A stretch of DNA of 64,000 nucleotides, taken from assembly GCF_001540865.1 (NCBI RefSeq), contig NC_033645.1, positions 1,866,182 to 1,930,181 on the forward strand, written 5' to 3'. This document shows, one piece after another, positions 52,501-64,000 of this stretch. Numbering within the stretch: the stretch's first letter is position 1; every line of letters starts with the position of its first letter. The stretch is from Ananas comosus. Lineage: Eukaryota; Streptophyta; Magnoliopsida; Poales; Bromeliaceae. Both the position numbers and the translations under genes were made by a program. The notes beneath the pieces are model-generated. The model worked only from the letters and a program-made list of their open reading frames with translations. It searched no databases and was not told where the DNA came from.

Positions 52501-52654
52501 GCTTCGCCTAAATCTGCAGAAAATGCAGAGTAGGGTGATGGAGCTGGAGAAGGCATGTAGAGAGATGAAGGGCCAAATGTCTAAGATGTTTAAGGGTAAA
52601 TCTTGCAATAACACTAGCCATCAAAGTGGTAGGGGAATGCCTAGACTCTGTTGA
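49516..52654 (+). CDS. BTB/POZ and NPH3 domain protein
   Basis: Three exons, 49516-49578, 49766-50959 and 52235-52654, give 558 residues, all junctions phase 0. The BTB domain begins at once (CDLKVHINGQHTFLIHQ then GILCSFSGRLRKMV). An NPH3 region follows (WWFDDLTILAPPTIEKMM, LMLDQATLDDLLVSG and the signature DSARDCYDGVYRALDIYLE). Exon 3 continues SHPTLSAEDRTSLCRCLNFEKL, and a coiled coil (EKEQLRLNLQKMQSRVMELE) ends the protein. NPH3-type proteins act at the plasma membrane, often as CUL3 adaptors in light or auxin transport responses; this member resembles the less studied At3g22104-like branch. A polyalanine run (about residues 162-173) and a serine run interrupt the middle. The start is the first ATG in the exon; a possible upstream acceptor at 49503 suggests a leader intron. 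An old SINE lies in intron 2. Confidence 0.92.
51553..51709 (-). mobile_element. Degenerate SINE in a BTB-gene intron
   Basis: On the minus strand the order of blocks matches the SINE at 48001-48154: ATCGCAAACAGCAAAAGACC, GGATGGTTAGTCCCCGAGG, a decayed box B (TTTACATTTGAAATCT), AATAAATAGCATATTATC and TTTCTCTC plus A run. Flanks ATTGAGAGAGG (51538-51548) and ATTGAGGGGGA (51711-51721) may be a decayed target duplication. It lies in the second intron, antisense to the gene. Confidence 0.65.
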
Positions 52655-55144
52655 GTCTTAAACCCCCCCCACCTTTCATTAGATTGAACATAGATAACAC
52701 TTTCCTTTAATGCATTTCTTTTCTGTAAATTTCACTGCTTTTTTAGGGTTTTTTTCTTTTTCTTTTTCTTTTTTTGCCTTTTCTTTTAGGGATGCAAGAT
52801 TGAGAGGGATGTAAAGTTTAGGAGAGAGCAATCACTCTGTTTCAGCTTAATTCTTTTGTAAGCTTTTAGCTGTGTGGTTTGGTTTCATCATTCAGTTTCA
52901 CTGCAACATTCTGAACTGATTAAGATTGAAAAAAGTAGGTGAGATTTGAGCAGTTTGTAAAGCATCTGTTATTTATTTTTTTTATTTTGGACTATGTAAA
53001 CTGGTGCAGAGACTTTGAACTGTGATCTTGCTTTTGTTTTGTTTTGTTTCTTCCTTTCCAAGTTGAAAAGGTGAAGTGCAGTGGGTTTGGAAAGCTCTGA
53101 ACAATCCCACTAGTGTTTTTGTTTTGCTAAATTTTTTTGGGTGCGGTGAGTTTACAAAGTTTCCTTCATTAGGATCAAAGCTCTATAAGGAAAAGCACTT
53201 TCAAATGGAAAAGCAGCTTTTCAAAGGACCTCACCTCTTCAAATGTAATAAATTTGCATCTTTTTTCATGGGTTTCTCTATTCAAGCAGCTTCTACTAAG
53301 AGAAACAAGTCATAGTTCCAACACAATCCAAAATAAGTCACAATTTTTGGCTGTTTACATCACCACATCTTTTCACTCTGGCAAAAAATTATATGCCTTT
53401 TCATGTGCCTCCTAGTAAACAAGTCATTCATATAATTGTCTTTTCCCAGGGCTAAATTTGAAATAAAAAACATTATTGTAACAATTCATATGTAAAACGA
53501 AAATTTTACTATGCTTTACAAGAATACGTGTCGCTTCTCAGGACATCAAATTGTCATTAACTGCGGACAACCAAAGAATGGAACTTGTCTAATCTATCAC
53601 ATGTAGAGTATATTTTGTGTACCACACAAAAGACAACAGAAATATATGAACAGAGCACCGTCATTAGCATAATTTTACAAGCTAAGAGGACAAAAGATTG
53701 TGCCGAAGTACAAACTATTCCAACACTAATGTTTCAAAATAGAGGCACCCCGAAAAGAGGAATAAACTTGCAAAGCCAAATTGTTTATCTATTGTTTCTA
53801 CTCTGAAGTTCCACAAAACCACGCGGTAGACAAATATTAGGACAACCATGTCTCTTTAACCCTTGTCCTAAACAGATCACACACATGTTGTAGAGATTGA
53901 AGTATCTGAATTCAGGAAACAGAGTTCCAATAGATAGGATCAATACTCATCGTGGCATAAAACAACCAAAATTAGAAATTTCATGATAAAACTAATGCTC
54001 CTTTTAGGTTCAATGAACCAATGATAACCCAAGGAACATATAAAATGGACTCTTAAACTACTACAGATCATAATGTAACAGTAACTACCTTCTCCTGTAT
54101 CCTAAGCAAATGAAAGCTCCTGCCAGGAAAGTGTGTCACTTTAAATATATTCCAGTGTGTCAGTTGGGCATTTTTTGTTTTTCTTCTGATTTGGTGAGAG
54201 CAACTTGAAAGATAGTGGGGATGTGAAATGTTTACAATTTTATTGTCAAGTGCCCTAATGCCAAGTAGGCAAGTAGCATAAGCACCACACTGGTGAGTGG
54301 TAACTGGTAACAAGAGAAAGTTTCTCACTGAATAACTTCTTATTCCAAGCGCAAATTGGTGATATCATGCTGAGAAAAAGTTCGACATGGATAAAAAGGG
54401 TGGTGATATCACTGTCACTATTTAATGACTCAATTTGACTAGATTTATTGTATCTAATCTGTGTATGGTAAAAACAGCTTCGATAATAACATCGCCCAAA
54501 TAAAAGATGACCATCTTAGTAATAGACATTGTTAGAGCCTTATTTCCCGGCTAAACAATGTTAAGATTAGTAAGCAAGCAATAAAAATGACAAAAATAGG
54601 ATGCGGAAAAACTACTACCGTTTATCATAGATTCTACTTAGTAGAGTATAGAAAAAAAGAAGAAAAAAGAAGAAGAAAATGTATTCTACTTAGGAGATTT
54701 AAGTTGCCGAAAAGTTGTAAAAGATCGACAAACATTTTAAATCTTAAAAGAGCAACATGAAGTTTGATACCTGAAAATGTTCCTCACAAATCCCTTAATT
54801 ATCGGCTAATTAACAAAGTTAGCATGAAAAAAAAAAATGCAAATACAATTAATTTGTTTCATACTAATTTTAAACCCAGGTAACCACGCTTTGACAATCA
54901 TAAATAGCAGGCCCTTCTCCAAACAATTCAGCTAATTCGGTGGAAAGTGCATTATTTCTTTGTGATTTTAATGAATAAGATACAACTGCTGCTTAAATAG
55001 TTCTACTCATATAAAGCTTTCACAAAGTATGCAGGGATTGATTCACATGCAGCTAGAAAAGTCACAAGAAACTAACATGAATAATCTTTGCTCATCAATT
55101 ACTCGAAATATTCAAAATTTTTTTACAAAGGCATATATGCAACA
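52655..55144. other. 3' flanks of the BTB and YlmG genes, no other gene seen
   Basis: The first 400 bases are the probable BTB 3' UTR. Downstream lies moderately AT-rich DNA with frames under 90 codons and no family resemblance on either strand. Confidence 0.5.
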
Positions 55145-56635
55145 CTAAACTTGTTGAGACAAAAGAACAAGTAGCCCTTGTGGGCCAACTAATATCTCAT
55201 TCAAGAAGCTCACGAGACCAAACCATACCACGGGTGTAACATCTACCCCGCCAAGAGGTGGTATCACCTTCCTGGTTACCTTAAGAAAAGGTTCAGTAGG
55301 TGCATAGACTATGACATAGGGGAACTTACCCACGGGTAGCTTCGGATACCACGACATAACTATCCTCAGTATGAACAAGAACCCGAATGCTGAGAGGAAA
55401 GGGCCTGTTATCCCGACTAGCGTCTTAGCGGTGGCGGGGTCGATATCCGCTATTGTCAACATCTGGGAGTAGTACGAAAGAGATTCGCATAGCTCATGTT
55501 GCGCATGTGATACCGATGATTGTGTGCATATAGACGATTCCAATGGAGCAGCTGGAGCTTGATGGAATTTGCTTTTTGCCAAACCTCTTGTAAGTTCCTG
55601 TTTATCACTTTTGTCACTTCTCTGGGGCTGAAATGTTGATCATGCATAGAAACATAACTTCATAATGCATAGATCCAAATGTGACATAGATTGGGCATGT
55701 ACAAGCGCGTCATCTTGTGATACATCTTGATGATTCGTCTAATGCCGTTAAAGTAACAAATGGTCTTTCGTTTTTTTGTTTTTTCTTTGTTCATCTTACA
55801 ATGTGACAGTATCTCTTTGTGACTTTGTCAATCAGCAATAGTGCAGAAACCATGTTATAGATTTCTCCGAATGTCGATAGCTATTAAGAGCATAGTTCTC
55901 GGATTACCATACAAAAGCATTTTCTAGCGACGTTTCGTGCAGAAAATCCCTTTGGGGGGAAAAAAATTAGTGTACACAAAACAAGTAGCAGGAACACATT
56001 CAAGGGAAGAATCTATCAATGATTAATAGCGTTGAACAATAAAACTCTGCGAAATATAAGAATACTTTTTTTTTTTTACTTTTTTAAGCAAAAAAATCAG
56101 GAAAAAAAATCCTAAATAAGTGGGCATGATATTTACAATTACTTTTTTACAATGCTAAAATGCAAATATATATTTAGCCTAACAAATGTAGTAATTCACA
56201 CAACATGATAATGCGATTCAAATACGCCCAAAAATACAGAAGTAAACAATCAATCATTACACAGCACAAACTCATCTAATCCGATAATGACACGACATGA
56301 CGCGGACAATCATAAACATGATAAATTAACCCATCTAACCCGATTGTCGAACACGGCATAGCATCTACCGATTACTATTGAAAAAAAGAGGTTCATAAAA
56401 ACTTTGGAAAATCAAGTGATCTGGTGATTCCACTTACAGAAAATCGCAACGGTCCAATACTCTTGTGTAAAATTCCTGGGACAACAAACCAAATTAACGA
56501 AGCAACTACGTACTTGCTTAAAAAAAAAAAAGAAGAAAAAACAAAGAGAGAGAATTGATGGGTTGAATCTAGGGTTTTACCTGAGCTTAGGCGAGGTGCG
56601 TTGAATCGTGGGGACAGTGTATACGGAAGCGCCAT
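55145..56635 (-). CDS. YGGT/YlmG family membrane protein, plastid
   Basis: Three exons on the minus strand, 56635-56581, 56475-56438 and 55627-55145, give 191 residues. Without the 38-nt middle exon the frame runs into a stop, so that micro-exon is required. It has clean CAG acceptor and GTAAGT donor signals. The YGGT domain holds two hydrophobic segments: TLVGITGPFLSAFGFLFILR and, after MSWYPKLPVGKFPYV and TEPFLKVTRKVIPPLGGVD, PVVWFGLVSFLNEILVGP. In cyanobacteria and plastids YlmG proteins help nucleoid and thylakoid organisation or cytochrome b6 assembly. This sequence resembles the YLMG1 type rather than CCB3. The N-terminus (MALPYTLSPRFNAPRL) fits a short plastid transit peptide. Divergent from the S-acyltransferase gene. 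Confidence 0.9.
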
Positions 56636-57814
56636 TTTTGGAGATGGAGAGAGAGGGGAGAGAGAGGGGAGAGAGAGAAGGGGGTGAGGGTTCACTATCG
56701 TTGTTGCGTTATCTCCACCTTGTTTTCGCGTATAGCGTAAAATGGGATTGGGGTAGCGGGTAGAAACGGGCCGGGTTCGAATCGGGCCATCCAATGGCCA
56801 ACTCCGACCCAAACTACTTTAATGGGCTTATGATCAGGATTCTAGCCCAAAGTCGGATGCATTGGCCCTCACTTACATTTCTTAAAGCCCAAATTTTAAG
56901 AAAACATATAATATGTATTTTTTTTCTAAAAAAAAAAAATCGATTAGACATACCACTTAAATATCATATAACATGCAAACACACGTATATGCACGCGCGT
57001 GCGCGCACAAACACACAAAGTGCTCGGGCCAGGTTCTGGTAAGCCCATATAGGCTCATAAGTATTTTGGGCCTAAATTTTAAGCCTAAATAGGATCATCT
57101 ACGTCTTGCCCAGATACAACCTAACTCGTGTGATTTAGCATAGTTTTAATTTACTATCCTATAATTTAAAATGCTTTATTTTACTATCCTATGATCTACT
57201 TTTATTTCACTTTAAGGATCTACAGTTAATTAGAATGCTAATGTACTAAAATTTCTAAATTGCTGAATAATAATAATAATATGGCAAATTTTTGCATACC
57301 ACAAGATGACTATGTGAAAAATATAAATAAAAAAATTATTATATTTTATTATCTTGTTGCAAAATATATCATTTGACTGCTATGTAGTGGATAAATGTTA
57401 ATATTTTTGGATTCAATTTGACAGTAAGTTTAGGGAAATTATGTAAGACATAATAAAATGACAAAATAAATATATACTAAATCTCATGTGACCAAGTTGA
57501 AGTCTTTTTTTTTTTTTTTTTTTNTAAGCAGAGAAAAAAAAAAAAAAAGTACAACGAAACACTGAAAAGATTAATAAAGGGGGGAAACTCATCCGTTGTT
57601 GTTTTTAATGTCGTTATATTATATTATATTATATTATAATATTATTATATATTGTTTTCCCAACATATGAAGCTTCCTCCGACCAAAATCCAAGTGCAAA
57701 CCCTCGTCTCCTTCCTCGTCCTCTCGATAGTTTTGAGAGAGGGGCCCCCTCTCTTTCATCATCCTTCTCGAGCTTCGAAAGGGTTTTGATCGATCCCCAT
57801 CTAGGTCTATTCCC
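56636..57814. other. Intergenic region between two divergent genes
   Basis: Next to the YlmG start lies a CT-rich leader (GA-rich on the plus strand, 56642-56690), then several TGGGCT/GGCCC words (56780-56890 and 57040-57075) like the site II clusters elsewhere. The middle is AT-rich. One N stands at 57524 in a long T run. Confidence 0.5.
57524..57524. other. Single unresolved base in a T run
   Basis: One N ends an 18-plus-base T run, probably a homopolymer sequencing problem. Confidence 1.
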
Positions 57815-60800
57815 ATGGATGAAGAGGCGGTTGAGGTACTCCTCCGATACTCGGATCATAAGCGGTTTAATCTTATGAACAGCCCCGTAGATTTCGTATG
57901 GAGTTTGTAGATTTTTCTCTTTTTTTTGGTTGGATTTGCTAATTTTTGGCTTATTACTGAGAAAAAGGTTCGAATTTGAAGTGCTTATACTCTCTGGTGA
58001 TTGGATTACTGTGTTTGGATGTGTTTTAATGCAGAGGGTTTCTGTGCAGAATCATGTTGAGCTGTTTGGAAATCTTAGCGAGATCCTATTTTTTCTTATT
58101 TGAGAATTAGTAGTTGAAATATGTTGTGTAAATCCTTCCTCTTTGGGTTATATTGAAGAAAATGCCTTATTTTAGCAAGTCTTACTTTGTTAGATTAATA
58201 GATTAAGTAAGAGTGTTGGGGAGGAAAAATAATGTATCTTTTACTCTAAAATCGTGTTACAATTGGATGATTTGTGTGTTTTTGGTTTCCAATTGATTTT
58301 TTCCCTCTAATGAACTAAATTCATGAATTTTTTTTTTTGGTATAACCACATGAGGAGCAGATGCATGAATGAGGTGTTTATACCTTTTTTCTTTGAATTC
58401 TATCTATCTTTAGAAGTTATATGTTGACGTTGACCTGATGCTCAAAAGAGGCAATAACAGTTTGACATATAATATGAACATATGAACATCCAAACTGTTC
58501 TTAGAAAATTGAGTTTTTCGTAAGCCTTAGCTTTACATACTTAAGTTTCAGTGCAAGTGTTGTTTTTCTAAGTCTTTAGCTCTAAGAACTGAAGCTTTTA
58601 GCTGCAAACAAGATGTGGCTTGAATTTGAGTTCGTATTCTTTTAAATATTCAGGATCAAGAGTCTAGAATTGACTGCTAAAGTCGAGAATTGCTGAGAAG
58701 TTATTCGAGAGTTTAGATTCTGATATAATATACATTTTTTTATTTTTTTTCAGAACATCCATGAAACTGTTGACCTTTCACTGCAAACATTGTGAATTCA
58801 CCACTACTTTGAAGAGCAATTCTTTAGCCGATTGTTTGGCTACTAGTAAACATAATAGACTCTTTTCAAACTATTGACAAGATTTATGAAAAAGAAAAAA
58901 AATAAATAAATGAGTCGAAGAACTGTTTCTTCAGCTGCCCTGGTTAATACAATTATGAATTTTTTGCCCATATGTATATTGGAGCTTTCATTTTGACAGA
59001 ACTGAGTACCTACTTAACAAGCAAAGTTGCTTCATGTTAGTTGCATCCACTCATACAAACATTTCCTTGATTTTCTTGTAGGTAGATCACTCTGTTACGT
59101 CCATGCAAGAGGGGCATGAGGCTACATGCTGGGGTTGTGGCTTACGCCTTCTTCTTACTGCCTATGCGCCTATTTTTAAATGTGGATGGTGTGGGGCAAT
59201 AACACAGCAAAACCAAACTTCAAGAAAACCTGACAGCGTATGTTTTTCTCACTGGCGATGTGTCCGAGATAGGTCCCTTGTCGCTATTCTCCTTTTCTTC
59301 ATGTTTTTTGTGATCAGTAAGTACATATTTCTCACTGCTTTTGCTTCTTCTCATTTCTCAGTCCTACTTTCTTATCATGGATCACTTTTCAGATAGTATA
59401 ACAATTTGTAGATTTCATTTAACCTTTTCTACTAATGGCAGGTGGTGGTGTTTGGGCTGTATACCCAGTTGTTTTCTCAATCAGCTATTTCTGTGGGGTT
59501 TTCCACTGCATAGTGACAGCTATTTTGTCTATTATTACCATTTCTAGTTTTTTCCTAGCATCGTTTTCCTCTGCTGGGGCACCGACAAACATATTGTGGG
59601 GTAGTTATCCGGTCATTGGTAAAAATGGCTTAGAAAACTATACTTTTTGCGCATACTGTACAAAGCCAAAGCCCCCAAGAGCGCATCACTGCCGTTCATG
59701 TAAAATGTGCGTGATGGACATGGATCATCATTGCCCTTTTGTAAGCCTCATAACTTAATATTATCTAGTTCTAGTTCTCTTTTATAAATTTGTTCTGTTG
59801 AATTTCTTAAACTTTGACCAATAGATTGTAATTTAATGCTGCCACTATCCACTGACTCATTCCAGAGTCATTAGCTTAATGTAGAACCATATATTTAGAT
59901 GAGTGGTTTTTCTGAAATCTTGGCAGGCATGGCATCAATTACTGATCCATATCCATATGGTATTAATTACTCTTGTTTCTCCTTGACTTGTTGCTTGATA
60001 TGTTTCATAGTTTTGATATTGTATACATCTATTTTAGTGTCAAAATTTTTTAAATTTCTCCTGCCAATACAAGGGACTCGAGATTGTTGCAGACATGTTT
60101 GTTTGCTGCATGGAAAATTTGTTGAGATGAGCAGAAAACTTGCTGAGATTATACAAGAGTATCTCTAAAATAATTTCTTTATAAATTTATTTCCCCATTG
60201 GATGAGCAGGACTAGGGGAAGGGCGAAGCTAAGAAATTATGTTCTGGAATTAAGTGGATATGATTCTTTTCAAAGTATTGTTCCAAATACAGCATTCGTT
60301 TCATTCTTCCAACTGATTGATTGGCAGACTGTTGTATAGATATTTCTGAGGTAGAAGGATTTTACAATTAAATTGACGTTATGTAAGTACTTAAGTCTCA
60401 ATAGGAGTTGTTTTGCGAAGGATATGTTATTTTTAATTTGGAGTTAGTACTGTCTTTTAGAATACTTGGTCTGGAGCTACATTAAATGCAAAAAGTCTAT
60501 AATCAGGAGTTACTTAGCTGTGCATTTTAGTAAGATTGTAAATACAGTTTACTATAATTTCTAACATGTGGAACATATGTCAAAAAATTATACATACAAA
60601 ATTTTGGAAAATACAAGTACTGGTAAGTTACTAATAAGCAAGCCTGTTCATGTCAGATCTAATGTGAAGACCTTGCAGATTATAGAGATCTAGTTTATTG
60701 ATGTATTTCTCTGCAGATTGGCAACTGTGTTGGAGCTGCAAACCACCGGTTTTTTGTTGCGTTTCTTATATCTATAGTCATCAGTTGTTCATACATTCTC

Positions 60801-61211
60801 GTGATGACCATCTATGCTGGATTTCGTGTATGGCCTCCTCTGAAGCTCAGAACTCTTGTGGCGTATGGCCTCAATTCTACGAGCGCCTTAAGTTTAGTAA
60901 AGGAGATCACAGCTGCTTTTGCTAGCTCTGCATTCTTGTTGTCTGCAAGAGGCCTTCTTCTTGTATATCTGGCTTTCGCAAGTCTCTCTGTAGAGATTGG
61001 TATCAGTGTATTGTTGTGGCAGCAACTCTCTTTTATTTACGAGGGTAACACATACATCAATAGTGTAACTTCGCCGAATGCTGTACATGGAGAAAGGGGC
61101 TGGCAAAATATCCTTCGATTCTTTGGCTGTCCACATTCGGTTTTCAGAATTCTACTTGGCCCTACAAATGGTGGGAAATCGCAAAACAATTCAAACTCCA
61201 AGCTCTTGTGA
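57815..61211 (+). CDS. DHHC-type protein S-acyltransferase
   Basis: Four exons, 57815-57895, 59082-59316, 59442-59740 and 60717-61211, give 369 residues. A short N-terminal piece is followed by a zinc-ribbon-like region with two CxxC pairs ([19 protein letters not shown]). Two membrane spans come next ([17 protein letters not shown] and [20 protein letters not shown]). The cysteine-rich catalytic domain carries [18 protein letters not shown] and DMDHHCPF (DHHC at 200-203, Cys203 catalytic), continued by [13 protein letters not shown] across an intron. Two more spans follow ([21 protein letters not shown] and [19 protein letters not shown]). The enzyme palmitoylates membrane proteins; the N-terminal zinc ribbon is typical of the PAT11-like plant branch, an assignment from memory. 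Exon 1 (27 residues) is the least certain part, and an alternative donor at GAG-GTACTC would shorten it. Confidence 0.92.
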
Positions 61212-62640
61212 AGGTAACTGAAATTCTTCTGTACTCTTTTTTCTCCCTTTTTTCAGTTCTAAGCTGCCCAATTTTGGTGCATCATTATTCTGCACGAGTT
61301 AAAGTACTGTAGCATTCTGAGAGGCTTCACTTTCATCTTTAACAGCAATTTCAGCAACCATATGCATGTATGCTAGAAAAGTTAAATAATATATTATATC
61401 ACTAGATAAAGATATTATTCAACAAAAGGAACAGAGCTTAAGAGAAAATCACCTTTCTGATATACCATTACTAGCTAAAACCTAAATCAAGTTGAAAATC
61501 TACCATAAAAATATGGCGATTAGTGTCTAAACCAAATTGGACTGCTTTATCAGTTATCCCTGTAAAAAGCCAGTGTATTGTATATATGGTATTTACGCTA
61601 ATGATAGTTCATGTTTGTAATGTAGGTTAGAGATACTTGTTGCGCATTGGATGCCAGCGAAGATTAAATCCTCCTGTTGTGCCAAAAACCTGACTAAATC
61701 ATCAACTATCATCGAACGACCTATTGTCTTATTTCTCCTCGTGGTAGCATCAAGTGAAGCGGAAATGTTCTATGCTTTCACACGGCAGAAAGGGGGGTCG
61801 GGATCGGAAAGTAGTTCATAGCCCCAAGGCTAAGCTGGAACGAAGATCTGCGAGGATATAGCCTACAAGATGGTCGAAAAGATCGAGTTTGGTACTTGGG
61901 GAAACAACTCTAGTTGGATTGTTTTTTTTTTTTTTGGTTGCTACCTCTGCATGTATGAATCGACGAAACACAGCTTTATACTTTTTGGTTTTTCTTTTCT
62001 TTTCTTTTTAATTTTTCTTCTTTCCTTTACTTTTTATGCGAAATTACCAGTGAGGAAGCAATGGCTTGGTGGAGTGTATGTAGATGGGGTCCCTTATTGG
62101 AGAATAAACCATTTGGATTATTTTCAGCTCTGCAAACTTTTCTTCCTTTTCGCCTCCCCCTTTTTTTCTTTTTCCATTTCAATTTAAAGTTGATGGGATA
62201 TTTTATAAATGCTAATATTATGCCCCATTAGTATGCTAGATTTTGATTTCGAGCTTTAAATTCTGCTACAAGGAGGATCCAACTATATCATTCTTTAAAA
62301 ATTAAAAGACAATAAAAATTAAAGATAAATTCATCCTGTTCTTCAACACTGGTACATAATTGTTGTAATTGGCAGTTTTTTTTGTATTTTAAAGCTATAC
62401 AAAATCATGTGCAAGATACGCGATTAAAATAGCTATTTGATTAGTAACTTTGCTTATGCGCGATTAAAACAGCTGTTTGATTAGTACCTTTGTTTATGAG
62501 GAAAATTTTATTAAAATATTTGATAAAGTTTAGAAGATGTTATTAGTAAAATTAAAAGTTCCAAAGTCCGTTTACAAAATTACTAGAATTTAAGGAGTTT
62601 TTATACAATTAAAAAAAAAAATTTCCCAAACATACGGGTC
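61212..62640. other. 3' flank of the S-acyltransferase gene
   Basis: Probable 3' UTR, perhaps with a spliced 3' UTR exon after the acceptor TAATGTAG near 61625. The frame at 61870-62187 is T-rich and not a convincing gene. Confidence 0.4.
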
Positions 62641-62945
62641 GAATCCGAACGGTTGAAATCGAGTCCAATCCGTGCGAAGATACGATTCGGCGACAAACCC
62701 GGCCTAGGATAGCGCGACGTGGAGCCGCGCCCCGGGAATCGCGTGGACCGTCCAATCCGCGATGGACGGCTGAAAACGGCGCCTTATAAAAAAAGAAAAG
62801 AAAAATGAGTGTCCCCTCCGGAACCGCGGCGTGCGACCCGGAAAAGGTGACACGTGTCGACACATCAGAGCCCGAGCGCACGCTCGGGGTGTAACCACGT
62901 GGGACCCATACACAAATCAGATCCGGTGCACCGAATCGCACGTTC
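62640..62945. promoter_or_regulatory. GC-rich island with two G-boxes, no gene assigned
   Basis: A sharp rise in CpG content contains GACACGTGTC (62849-62858) and CCACGTGG (62897-62904), both G-box/ABRE cores. It also has a paired inverted motif around CCGTCCAATCCGCGATGGACGG, and a TTATAAAAAA stretch at 62783-62792. It looks like a stress-responsive promoter or CpG-rich 5' region. I cannot tell which gene, if any, it serves. Confidence 0.4.
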
Positions 62946-62995
62946 GCGCAAAACGGTAAAACATTTTCCCCTATACGATAACTTGCGGTGAAATG

Positions 62996-63335
62996 TTAGG
63001 ATAGCCCCTGTACTATCCCCATATTGCAACTTAGTTTATGTATTTCAAAATTTTAAAGTTAAACACTTTAATTTCTAAAGTTTCAAAGGGATTATGTTAT
63101 ATTTTTTAACTGCTGTAAAAATTGAACTTCTCTTAAAACTTGCCTCGAATTATTACTTTTACTCTAAACAGATTAAAAAGGATTATTTTATAACAAAAGT
63201 TGGATTTTTTGTGACTAGTAACTAAAGTTTGTTTAATATATCGTAAATGTTAAAAAAATAAAAATATCTGACAATGAGGACCTCATCCATACATCAGAAT
63301 AGTAGAGGGACTTCCCATACACTTTGACTTGCATT
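62996..63335. mobile_element. Possible MITE with CCCCTGTACTAT-type ends
   Basis: The left end reads TAGCCCCTGTACTATCCCC and ATATTGCAAC. The right end, reverse-complemented, reads AAGTGTATGGGAAGTCCC then TCTACTATTCTGATG. Both resemble the right part of the element at 49010-49258. The interior is AT-rich and non-coding. Confidence 0.45.
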
Positions 63336-63339
63336 ATTT

Positions 63340-64000
63340 CGTCTCTTAATCCTCAACACACACACACTCATTTTGATCTCTTACTTTCTCTTCATTTCTC
63401 CTCCCTTCGCAAGGTAATTTTCTCCACTTATTTTACGATCATTGAGGGGTCATGATTAATTTGAGGAGAATAGAGGGGCGAATCAGCAAGATCGTGATCA
63501 TGCTTTTCCACGGCTTTCTTGAACTGTGAACTGAAAACAGCTTCTGCTTCTTTGTTTCTTCAATGTTTTTATTTCACCCCAAAAGAAACAAACAAACAAA
63601 AAAAATCTATTTTTATAAATTTTTTTCTGAAAAAAAAATGAATATCATAAGTAATAAAGGAGCATATACTGTTGAGGTGCAAAGTTCAGGAAAGATGTGG
63701 AAAAATATGACATATCTTTCGAAGAATTTACTTTTGTTATGCAGCAAAAGCAGGTAAGTGTTAGGTAGTAAATAATTACTTTTATAACTTTTTTTAAGTT
63801 TTTTAAGTGCTTTTGAAATTTTGTTCCTTCATTTTCCTTTCTGAAGTTCTTTTCATTATTTTTTAAAATTCTCAGGATTATTGTAAATTTGCAATTATGA
63901 GATTTTAAAAATGCTATATAAAAACATTTTTCGATCCCAGGCTAATCTTACATTTGGAATTGATGTATGCACTACCCCTTATCTCTGGAAACTAAAAATC
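63340..64000 (+). other. Possible leader of a gene beyond the window
   Basis: A CT-rich stretch at 63340-63413 ends in CGCAAG-GTAATTTT, a possible leader exon and donor. Another donor-like CAG-GTAAGTG occurs at 63753. No protein family is recognised in the short frame between 63563 and 63757. The evidence is weak. Confidence 0.2.

Noticed and set aside
55456..55647. 63-codon frame overlapping the YlmG exon
   Set aside because: It is the wrong frame, which stops early; the YGGT domain is read in the neighbouring frame once the micro-exon is used.
59899..60168. Hydrophobic 89-codon frame in the S-acyltransferase gene
   Set aside because: It lies in the intron between DHHCPF and IGNCVG; splicing without it gives the conserved sequence, so inclusion would break the active domain.

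Overview
The window is nuclear DNA of a flowering plant. It shows split genes with GT-AG introns, AT-rich intergenic DNA, plant-specific families (type-A response regulator, NPH3-type BTB protein, PLS-type PPR protein, early nodulin-like protein, class IVc bHLH) and many miniature transposons. Very GC-rich first exons (the TPR gene at 39.4-39.9 kb, the MED32-like gene at 36.1-36.7 kb) and a tRNA-type SINE family suggest a monocot, perhaps a commelinid such as pineapple. The species is inference only. There are three unresolved stretches (25 N, 621 N and a single N).

Layout. 0-2.8 kb is AT-rich intergenic DNA. A type-A response regulator lies at 3.1-3.9 kb (+). 4-12.5 kb is gene-poor, with a GC-rich hAT-like MITE at 5.3-5.6 kb, a 59-bp minisatellite at 7.7 kb, the large gap, and the wreck of an egg-cell-secreted (EC1/ECA1) gene at 11.1-11.5 kb. 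Coatomer delta subunit is at 13.3-19.1 kb (+) and converges on uracil-DNA glycosylase at 19.6-23.7 kb (-). An early nodulin-like protein lies at 24.7-25.6 kb (-). 25.9-31.3 kb is repeat-rich: a tandem array of about 205-215 bp units, a 32-bp retroposon, and MITEs. Then come an ILR3-type bHLH (31.5-33.7 kb, +), an intronless PPR gene (34.2-35.8 kb, -) divergent from a MED32-like gene (36.1-36.7 kb, +), a TPR plus thioredoxin-like ferredoxin gene (37.9-39.9 kb, -; LINE tail in its last intron) divergent from COQ4 (41.4-43.0 kb, +). 43-49.5 kb is intergenic with SINE copies. The last genes are an NPH3-type BTB gene (49.5-52.7 kb, +), a YlmG/YGGT gene (55.1-56.6 kb, -) and, divergent from it, a DHHC S-acyltransferase (57.8-61.2 kb, +). 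The right end is intergenic, with a GC-rich G-box island.

The genes are ordinary housekeeping and regulatory plant genes with no operon logic. They act separately in cytokinin signalling, COPI traffic, base excision repair, iron-responsive transcription, organelle RNA editing, ubiquinone synthesis, plastid membrane organisation and protein palmitoylation. Three gene pairs are divergent, and two upstream regions carry clusters of TGGGCY (site II) motifs.

I did not find a new defence or enzymatic system. The most informative new structure is a retroposon family (one LINE 3' end and four SINE-type copies) sharing a palindromic 3' tail. Three of the copies have intact 12-16 bp target-site duplications, including one insertion of only 32 bp. 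Exon coordinates below were read by hand from splice motifs, reading frame and family knowledge; no transcript data were available.
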